A stretch of 14,892 nucleotides of DNA, taken from positions 1 through 14,892 of the forward strand of contig JAMPYH010000026.1 in the NCBI GenBank assembly GCA_023700785.1, read 5' to 3'. Shown here one piece after another: positions 6,755 through 12,616 of this stretch. Origin of the DNA: Candidatus Zixiibacteriota bacterium (GTDB taxonomy: Bacteria > Zixibacteria > MSB-5A5 > GN15 > FEB-12). The notes under the pieces are model-generated. The model was not told the origin of the DNA and made no database searches. It saw nothing but the letters and a program-made list of their open reading frames with translations. Made by a program: the position numbers and the translations under genes. Position 1 is the first letter of the stretch; each line of letters opens with the position of its first letter.

Positions 6755-8345
6755 ACGCGAATAGATTGACACTGCCCGCGCCGATGAATGACACCGGCCG
6801 CGAGGCCGGCAGGATCATCGCCGCGTCATTGAGCAGCTCATCTGCGAATTTCATGACTCGGGGTTGCTGCGCGCGAAACCAGTCGGCCTGGCGCTGGGAG
6901 AACTGATTCTCCGCGCCGCCGCCGCGCACACCCACATCGATATAGTCAACTTTGACCCCGGCTCGCGCGAGCTGGTCGGTCAATTGATTTAACGATCCTT
7001 CGATCGCCGCTTTCGCCTGCGCGCTCTCCACCGTCACCCGGGCGCTCAGCGACTCATTTCGCATGGTCAGGTGAAGTTTCGCCGGGCCAAGATGCTCCGG
7101 TTCGATCTTCAGCAGGATTGACCTGCCGTCAGCCTTGAGGCGCGGCAGATCCATCGGGACGGTCACTTTAACTCGTGGCGTCGCCAGTTTCTGCTCCAGC
7201 GAAGTATTCGCCGCCGAAGCTTTGGCGTCGGTGATCATCTGATCGATCCCATCCTGCTTCAGTGTGGCTTCTTTGGTCCCGGCCGACATCAGTTTTTCGA
7301 TCAGTTTGAAATCCTCACTCTTGGCTTGTTCATCTGTCGCGAACGCGACCGGACGAATGATCCGGCGGCGCGGGATCGCCACCATGTCAACCGTCAGACC
7401 GAACTGGGATGCCGGCGACGGATTCTCCTCGACAGGGCGCGCGGCCATCGAAGAAGTTGATCGCTTGATTTCGCAGGTCGCGTGAAGGCGCGACTTTTCC
7501 ATTGTCCCCGCTAAGAGAAACTTCTGCCCCGCCTGCTCGGCGAAGATCTGCAGAGCGACCGGTTCGTCAGCTTGTTGATAAACTGAGGAGGTTGGCTGAA
7601 CCGAGACTTCCATCTCGCGCAAGTTCACCTTGCCGATAAGTTGCTCAAGTTCCAACCCGCTGGTTGAATGAACGGTGAACGGCACGCGAACAGGCGCGTT
7701 TGGAGATTTTAGGCTTTGATGTGGCGTCGTCCCGGATACGTCGCGGCTCTCCTTGCGCAGCAGTTCAACCGGGATCGACACTTTGATCGGTTCGCCCTGG
7801 TGCTCTGGTGACGCAAGCTCCAGCTTTAGCGTTCCATTGTTTAGATCTTGCTTAAGGATCTGGTAATGGCCGGTTTTAAGGTCGACAGCTTTCTGCTCGG
7901 TCAGATTGAACGACCAGGGTTGTGCCTTTGGCAGTTCAAGTTTCGCCGGGATATTCAGTTCAGGTAATGATAAGCTCTTGGATACGTCCAGAATCGGCTG
8001 CTTTCCCTGGCTCAGCGGTTTCTCGACAGTAGCATAACTCTCATTCGATAAGCCTGAGTCATTGGCGAGATTGACCTGAGGCAAGCCTGAAAGCAGCGAC
8101 GCAAACGTCGATTCGATCGATGATTGACCCGGCAAATTCGACCGTTCGCTTACTCTCTCCGCCGCCCCTTTATTAATAGAGGGAATCCCGATGTCGGCCG
8201 GTTCGGCCATGCCGAACAGGTTCATCAGCGATTCGAACGTCTGCCCGTCCCCGCCTCCAAAAGCAAACGGCTCCGCGCCGCTCGGTTTGGCGGTGGTGGT
8301 TCCGGGGGAACCGGACGGCAGTATGTTCACAAACGGCAACATCAT
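6753..8345 (-). CDS. fliK: Flagellar hook-length control protein FliK
   Basis: FliK is an exported molecular ruler that measures hook length and triggers the substrate switch of FlhB. The product is 530 residues. The N-terminal ~390 residues are variable, Ser/Pro/Gln-rich and of low similarity to anything I recognise, as is typical. The conserved C-terminal domain (about 395-475) has VPMDLPRLKADGRSILLKI, then EPEHLGPAKLHLTMRNESLSAR and LNQLTDQLARAGVKVDYIDV, matching the FliK C-terminal (Flg_hook) pattern L-P-x-x-L-G. A further ~50 residues follow. The start is the first of two adjacent ATGs, 3 bases after the stop of the MotE-like gene. The ribosome site is weak, so coupling is likely. Position before flgD matches its usual place. 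FliK length often tracks hook length in the family, but no length estimate is made here. Confidence 0.93.
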   Translation of the reverse strand: MMLPFVNILPSGSPGTTTAKPSGAEPFAFGGGDGQTFESLMNLFGMAEPADIGIPSINKGAAERVSERSNLPGQSSIESTFASLLSGLPQVNLANDSGLSNESYATVEKPLSQGKQPILDVSKSLSLPELNIPAKLELPKAQPWSFNLTEQKAVDLKTGHYQILKQDLNNGTLKLELASPEHQGEPIKVSIPVELLRKESRDVSGTTPHQSLKSPNAPVRVPFTVHSTSGLELEQLIGKVNLREMEVSVQPTSSVYQQADEPVALQIFAEQAGQKFLLAGTMEKSRLHATCEIKRSTSSMAARPVEENPSPASQFGLTVDMVAIPRRRIIRPVAFATDEQAKSEDFKLIEKLMSAGTKEATLKQDGIDQMITDAKASAANTSLEQKLATPRVKVTVPMDLPRLKADGRSILLKIEPEHLGPAKLHLTMRNESLSARVTVESAQAKAAIEGSLNQLTDQLARAGVKVDYIDVGVRGGGAENQFSQRQADWFRAQQPRVMKFADELLNDAAMILPASRPVSFIGAGSVNLFA

Positions 8346-8348
8346 TCT

Positions 8349-9119
8349 CTATTCACTCGCCAGCGTGATTATCTGTCGTGAGAGTTTGGCGGCCCGCTGC
8401 GGCGGCATCAGCGACATCACGGTCGAAGCGTTTTTCTGCTTCATTCTCGGGATGATCGCCACCACCAGGTCATCTTCAAGGTTCGCCATGATCTTGGCAA
8501 CCGCGTCAGATTCCATGCCGTCATATAATTTCGCCAGGTTGGTCACTCGGTCAGCCGACACTTGCTCAACCTTGAGTATCTTCTGGGAAACTTCATAGTC
8601 CTTCTTCTGGAGTTCCTTCTCGCGCGCGGCAAGTTCCGTCTCCCGTTGCGCCAGCTTTTGCTTTTCAGCGGTCAGCCAATCTGCCGCCTCAAGGGAATCT
8701 TCCTGCGGAAGTGATGCTCCCGACTCCAGATCGTCATGATCCGCCATCGCGTCAGCCATGGCGGCGATATTTCTTGTCAATTCGGCGGCTGCTTCGGCAC
8801 TGTCGGCCGCGGCGTCCAGCGAATCATCGGAGGCGATATCATCATCGGTGGAATCAACTTTAGCGACCGCGGGCGATACCGGGTCGGTGGCTGATGTGGC
8901 GGCCGTGTCGTCGTTGGTCTTCGTGGGATCAGCGGCCGGTTCAGTACCGAGCAAAAACAACGTGACCACGACAGCAGACCCAAGCAGGACCAAGCCGCCA
9001 ACGCCGAACAGAAGGATCGGCATCAGCTTCTTCATCATCCCCGGCTTGGATGCTTTCGGGGCCGCGGCCTCAGCTTGTGGCTGCGCGGCTTCTTCTGGCT
9101 TTGTTTTCTCGTTTGTCAC
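8349..9119 (-). CDS. MotE/YlxF-like membrane protein with MgtE-type N domain
   Basis: This 256-residue protein has the architecture of YlxF/MotE-like flagellar proteins. A short Lys/Glu/Ala-rich tail precedes one transmembrane helix (about 33-58, LMPILLFGVGGLVLLGSAVVV). An acidic, Asp/Ala/Ser-rich low-complexity linker (about 60-145) follows, then a coiled coil (about 148-190, with KLAQRETELAAREKELQKK). The C-terminal domain resembles the MgtE cytoplasmic N domain (about 194-253: LYDGMESDAVAKIMANLEDD, then IIPRMKQKNASTVMSLMPP and AAKLSRQI). In Sinorhizobium, MotE acts as a chaperone for the periplasmic protein MotC. In Bacillus the ylxF gene lies between fliJ and fliK. Here it is the first gene of the run and fliJ is not upstream. 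The start is GTG 9119 with GGAG 6 bases upstream. Exact function is uncertain. Confidence 0.82.
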   Translation of the reverse strand: MTNEKTKPEEAAQPQAEAAAPKASKPGMMKKLMPILLFGVGGLVLLGSAVVVTLFLLGTEPAADPTKTNDDTAATSATDPVSPAVAKVDSTDDDIASDDSLDAAADSAEAAAELTRNIAAMADAMADHDDLESGASLPQEDSLEAADWLTAEKQKLAQRETELAAREKELQKKDYEVSQKILKVEQVSADRVTNLAKLYDGMESDAVAKIMANLEDDLVVAIIPRMKQKNASTVMSLMPPQRAAKLSRQIITLASE

Positions 9120-9299
9120 ACACGTCTCCGCATGATGCTATTTCTCCGTCGCCGTATTAAGCAACGGCTATGCCGAAGTCGTGCGCGACTGTTAAACTGT
9201 TAATTCATAAGGAGATAAAGCAGCGGCGATTTCTGGACCAGGACGCAGGAGATAAAGTTATCGGAAAGGAGAGTCCGGGTTATTGGGAAATCTGTTCCA
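9120..9299 (-). promoter_or_regulatory. Likely flagellar operon control region with repeats
   Basis: This non-coding stretch lies between the maeB terminator and the MotE-like gene, so the operon promoter is expected here. On the plus strand, AGGAGATAAAG occurs twice (9210-9220, 9247-9257). ACTGTTAA occurs twice in tandem (9188-9195, 9196-9203). On the minus strand TCCGATAA (9265-9258) matches the sigma-28 -10 element at 7 of 8 positions, but the best TAAA-like -35 (TAAC, 9282-9279) is at 13 rather than 15 bases. TGG-N10-GC (9240-9226) fits only the core of a sigma-54 site. I cannot say which, if either, is used. Confidence 0.3.
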
Positions 9300-9339
9300 G
9301 AATAGAAAAGTGCCGTGACCTGCTATAGCCACGGCACTT
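9300..9339 (-). terminator. Rho-independent terminator of maeB
   Basis: A perfect 10-base stem AAGTGCCGTG / CACGGCACTT (9308-9317, 9330-9339) has a 12-base loop containing the palindrome GCTATAGC. On the minus strand it is followed directly by TTCTATTCT. It starts 13 bases after the maeB stop. There is no T-run on the plus strand, so it acts in one direction. It separates maeB transcription from the flagellar operon. Confidence 0.88.
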
Positions 9340-9351
9340 GGTCTGAACCAA

Positions 9352-11616
9352 TTAGCGGTGTGAAGGAGCGACTTGCGCGTCAACTACGGCCACAGCCGCC
9401 ATGTCAACGATCTCGTTGACATCGAGCGTGCGGTGCAGCACATGTACCGGCTTTGAAAGACCCATCAGGATCGGGCCAACCGCCATTAAGCCGCCGATTC
9501 TCTGCAGCAGCTTATAGGCGATATTTGCCGAACCAAGATCCGGGAAGATAAACACATTGGCCTCTTCCTTGAGCGTTGAGAACGGAAAGTACCGCTCGAC
9601 AAACTCCGGCATTACCGCGGCGTCCGCCTGGATCTCGCCGTCAACCATCAGCTCGGGAGCGCGCTGGTGGACGATCTGCGTCGCTCTGGCAACCTTCTCC
9701 GACTCCGGATAAGGCGCCGACCCAAAGTTCGAGAACGACAGCATCGCGATGCGCGGCTCAATATTGAACGCACGCGCCACACGTGACGAGAGTATCGCGA
9801 TCTCGGCCAGCTCTTCCGCGGTCGGATTGACATTCACCGTCGTGTCGGCGAACATATAGACCTTGTCCTTCTGGATCATCGCGAACATCCCCGAGACCCG
9901 CTTGATGCCGGGCTGCAGTTTGATTATCTGCAACGCCGGACGGATCGTACTCGGATACTCCGAGGTCACGCCGGACAGCACCGCGTCGCAATCTCCCATC
10001 TCGAGCATCATCATGCCGAAATAGGTGCGATCTTCCATGATCGCCGCGGACTTGTCGGCGGTCACTCCTTTGCGCTGGCGCATTTCCGCGAAGCGTCTGG
10101 CGTACGTGGCCCGTTTTTCCGACTCGATCGGGTTGATGATCTTGATATTATCCAGTTCTATATCATTGGCGGCCGCGACCGCGCCGATCTCGACCGGATC
10201 TCCCAGCACGATCGGCCGGCCAATTCCCTGCTCTTGCACGATATGCGCGGCACGGAGTATGCGGCGAGAGTTCCCTTCGGGAAAGACGATCCGCTTCGGG
10301 TCCTGGCGAGCTTTTTCGTGCATCACCGACATGATGATGCGTCCCTTGCCGATCCGCATGCCGAGATCATGTTTGTACTTTTCGATATCGATCGGATTGC
10401 GGGCGACTCCGGTCTTGATGGCGGCTTCGGCGACTGCCGATGATTCCCATATCAGGATGCGCGGGTCAAACGGCTTCGGGATGATATACTCCCGTCCAAA
10501 TTTGAAATGATCCACGCCATAGGCGCGGGCCACTTCCTCCGGCACATCTTCCTTCGCCAGATTGGCCAGCGAATGCACCGCCGCGATCTTCATCTCTTCA
10601 TTGATCGCGGTCGCGTGCACATCCAGCGCGCCCCGGAAAATGAACGGGAAGCCGAGCACATTGTTGACCTGGTTGGGATAATCTGAGCGGCCGGTCGCCA
10701 TGATCAGATCCTTGCGCGCCTCTATCGCGTCCGGATAGGTGATCTCCGGATCCGGGTTGGCCATGGCGAAGATGATCGGGTCGCGCCCCATCGACTTCAC
10801 CATCTCTTTCGTCACCATATCTTTCACCGAAACGCCTACAAACACGTCGGCGTCCTTCATCGCGTCGGCAAGCGATCGACAATTGGTCTTCCGTACAAAG
10901 TACTCTTTGTATTTATTCGAACTGAAGTCCTCGCGCCCTTCCCAGAGTACTCCCTTCGAGTCCACCATCAACATGTTTTCCGGCTTCACGCCGAGCGAGA
11001 CGTAGAGCTTGGCGCAGGCTATTCCCGCCGCCCCCGCGCCGGAATAGACGACGCGAACTTTGCCGATATCCTTTTTCACTATCTCAAGGGCGTTGATCAG
11101 CGCCGCTCCCGAGATGATCGCTGTCCCGTGCTGGTCGTCATGGAAGACCGGGATATGCATCGTCTTCTTCAGCGTCTCTTCGATGATAAAGCACTCCGGC
11201 GCCTTGATGTCCTCGAGATTTATCCCGCCGAAAGTCGGTTCGAGTATCTGGCAGCAACGGATCACTTCATCGGCGCTGTGCGTGTCCAGTTCGATATCGA
11301 ACACGTCAATATCCGCGAATCTTTTGAAAAGAACTCCCTTCCCTTCCATGACCGGCTTGCCCGCGGCGGCGCCGATATCACCCAGTCCGAGCACCGCGGT
11401 ACCATTGGAGACGACCGCGACCAGGTTCCCTTTGGCGGTATATTTATAAACGTCAGCGGGATTCTTGTGGATCTCAAGGCAGGGTTGCGCCACACCCGGC
11501 GTGTACGCCAGCGACAGATCGAGCTGCGTCACGCACGGTTTGGTTGGATTAACTTCGATCTTCCCCCGCTTTCCAAGAGAGTGGTAGTCGAGGGCTTGTT
11601 GTTTAGTAATTAGCAT
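9352..11616 (-). CDS. maeB: Malic enzyme with phosphotransacetylase-like domain (MaeB type)
   Basis: The product oxidatively decarboxylates malate to pyruvate, linking the TCA cycle to pyruvate and NAD(P)H supply in the cytoplasm. At 754 residues it matches the two-domain MaeB type (about 760). The malic N domain (1-~155) contains [16 protein letters not shown] and [15 protein letters not shown]. The NAD(P)-binding domain begins with [17 protein letters not shown] (157-173), then [16 protein letters not shown] (189-204, the nucleotide-binding glycine loop) and [10 protein letters not shown] (283-292). The PTA-like domain (about 430-745) has [32 protein letters not shown] and [15 protein letters not shown]. 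In MaeB this domain is regulatory (acetyl-CoA response) rather than clearly catalytic. NADP preference is assumed from the family, not visible. ATG 11616 has an AGGAG 7 bases upstream. It has its own promoter and terminator and appears monocistronic. Confidence 0.96.
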   Translation of the reverse strand: MLITKQQALDYHSLGKRGKIEVNPTKPCVTQLDLSLAYTPGVAQPCLEIHKNPADVYKYTAKGNLVAVVSNGTAVLGLGDIGAAAGKPVMEGKGVLFKRFADIDVFDIELDTHSADEVIRCCQILEPTFGGINLEDIKAPECFIIEETLKKTMHIPVFHDDQHGTAIISGAALINALEIVKKDIGKVRVVYSGAGAAGIACAKLYVSLGVKPENMLMVDSKGVLWEGREDFSSNKYKEYFVRKTNCRSLADAMKDADVFVGVSVKDMVTKEMVKSMGRDPIIFAMANPDPEITYPDAIEARKDLIMATGRSDYPNQVNNVLGFPFIFRGALDVHATAINEEMKIAAVHSLANLAKEDVPEEVARAYGVDHFKFGREYIIPKPFDPRILIWESSAVAEAAIKTGVARNPIDIEKYKHDLGMRIGKGRIIMSVMHEKARQDPKRIVFPEGNSRRILRAAHIVQEQGIGRPIVLGDPVEIGAVAAANDIELDNIKIINPIESEKRATYARRFAEMRQRKGVTADKSAAIMEDRTYFGMMMLEMGDCDAVLSGVTSEYPSTIRPALQIIKLQPGIKRVSGMFAMIQKDKVYMFADTTVNVNPTAEELAEIAILSSRVARAFNIEPRIAMLSFSNFGSAPYPESEKVARATQIVHQRAPELMVDGEIQADAAVMPEFVERYFPFSTLKEEANVFIFPDLGSANIAYKLLQRIGGLMAVGPILMGLSKPVHVLHRTLDVNEIVDMAAVAVVDAQVAPSHR

Positions 11617-11683
11617 GAATCTGCTCCTATCAGAGAAACCGTCAGGCGGCCACGGCGGAGTCTGTTACATTTTTCACAAACTC

Positions 11684-11713
11684 AATATAGGCCGCGTCAA
11701 TCTTATACGTCAA
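11684..11713 (-). promoter_or_regulatory. Sigma-70-type promoter of maeB
   Basis: On the minus strand, TTGACG (11713-11708) lies 18 bases from TATATT (11689-11684). Each hexamer differs from consensus at one position. Transcription would begin near 11677, giving a leader of about 60 bases. The -35 overlaps one arm of an inverted repeat (11712-11718), which suggests regulator access. Confidence 0.55.
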
Positions 11714-11763
11714 GCGGTTATCCAGTTTGTCGCCCACCGCATGATGCCGTTGTCCTACCGCTT
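11712..11763. repeat. Inverted repeat flanking the maeB promoter -35
   Basis: Perfect 7-base arms AAGCGGT (11712-11718) and ACCGCTT (11757-11763) are 38 bases apart. A near-palindrome CCGCATGATGCCG (11738-11750) lies between them. This could be a two-half-site operator or chance. The rest of the 271-base gap (11617-11887) shows no RNA gene or credible ORF. Confidence 0.3.
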
Positions 11764-11887
11764 CAACTGCGCCAAGTCAACGAAAACGTTCATAAGTTGT
11801 TATGACGCAGATGTATGCGGCTGCGCGGATAGCATGCTTTCAGCTGAGTGCTTTGTGACCAACCCACGTTGCCTGCGCGATTGAAGT

Positions 11888-12616
11888 TCACCAGTTCATC
11901 TTATAGATCCGTTGCCGATCGCCTGACGGAGTATGTCTCCCCCAGATCGAAACTATGATCCTGAAGATGATATAGCCAAACACAAAGCCGCCGACATGCG
12001 CCAGGAACGCGATCCCCCCTCCCGAACTGGACCCCATCACCGACATGAGCAACTGCAGTCCAAACCAGATCCCCAACACAACTTTCGCGGGTAACACCAC
12101 AAACTGAATAAAGAAGAAAATGATCAGCACGGTTATCTCTGCCCGCGGATGAAGCACCATGTAGGCCCCCATCACGCCGGCGATCGCTCCCGATGCTCCA
12201 ACCAGCGGGATCGCGGAATCGAGATTGACCACCGAATACAGCGCGACCGCCGCGATCCCGGCCACCAGATAGAAGATCAGGAATTTGACCGGCCCGAGGT
12301 AGTCTTCGATATTGTTCCCGTATATCCAGAGCACCAGCATGTTGCCGATGAGATGCATCCACCCGCCATGCAGGAACATCGAGGAAAACGGTGTCAGCAG
12401 AATGGGCGACTCCAGCGCCACACCGTACACCTCCGCCATATTTGATCCCTCGAAGAATCGCATGGGGATGAATCCGTACGAGACGAGGAAATACTCAAAG
12501 CCCTCCGGTACGATGAACTTTGAATAGAGAAAGATCAGCGTATTCGCCGCGATCAGGAATATCGTCAGAAAGGGCGTGCGAAAAGTGGGATTGTCGTCCT
12601 TGATCGGAAAAAACAT
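11888..12616 (-). CDS. Rhomboid family intramembrane serine protease
   Basis: The product is a polytopic inner-membrane serine protease, 242 residues. The rhomboid pattern is clear. It has an N-terminal helix (about 14-32) and SSMFLHGGWMHLIGNMLVLW (78-97), the conserved H-x-x-x-x-H-x-x-x-N helix. The nucleophile motif GASGAIAGVMGAY follows (140-152, Ser142), and then AHVGGFVFG (206-214) with the likely catalytic His207. Both dyad residues are present, so the protein should be active rather than a pseudo-rhomboid. About six transmembrane segments are expected. A long F/V/I-rich segment at about 161-180 joins the active-site helix to the next. The natural substrate cannot be told from sequence. 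The ATG 12616 directly follows the TAG of the upstream M23 gene (TAGATG), with only a weak AGAG ribosome site, so the two are probably translationally coupled. No terminator was found after its stop. Confidence 0.95.
   Translation of the reverse strand: MFFPIKDDNPTFRTPFLTIFLIAANTLIFLYSKFIVPEGFEYFLVSYGFIPMRFFEGSNMAEVYGVALESPILLTPFSSMFLHGGWMHLIGNMLVLWIYGNNIEDYLGPVKFLIFYLVAGIAAVALYSVVNLDSAIPLVGASGAIAGVMGAYMVLHPRAEITVLIIFFFIQFVVLPAKVVLGIWFGLQLLMSVMGSSSGGGIAFLAHVGGFVFGYIIFRIIVSIWGRHTPSGDRQRIYKMNW

Noticed and set aside
9188..9265. CRISPR or mobile-element terminal repeats
   Set aside because: There are only two copies of each short repeat, no regular spacers, no transposase and no target-site duplication. 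They are treated as possible regulatory repeats instead.
10598..10882. Long minus-strand frames within maeB and the rhomboid gene (also near 11901-12362)
   Set aside because: These are alternative frames of genes that are complete in their own frame and show all family motifs, so there is no sign of frameshift.
11775..11800. AACG-TTTT-CGTT hairpin as a terminator for the rhomboid gene
   Set aside because: The stem is only four bases, with no G+C-rich core or following T-run, and it lies about 100 bases from the stop codon.
11615..11884. An 89-codon plus-strand ORF filling the maeB-rhomboid gap
   Set aside because: No ribosome site, irregular composition with no recognisable domain, and it runs against the only good promoter. 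It spans the maeB promoter and start codon. It is most likely chance.
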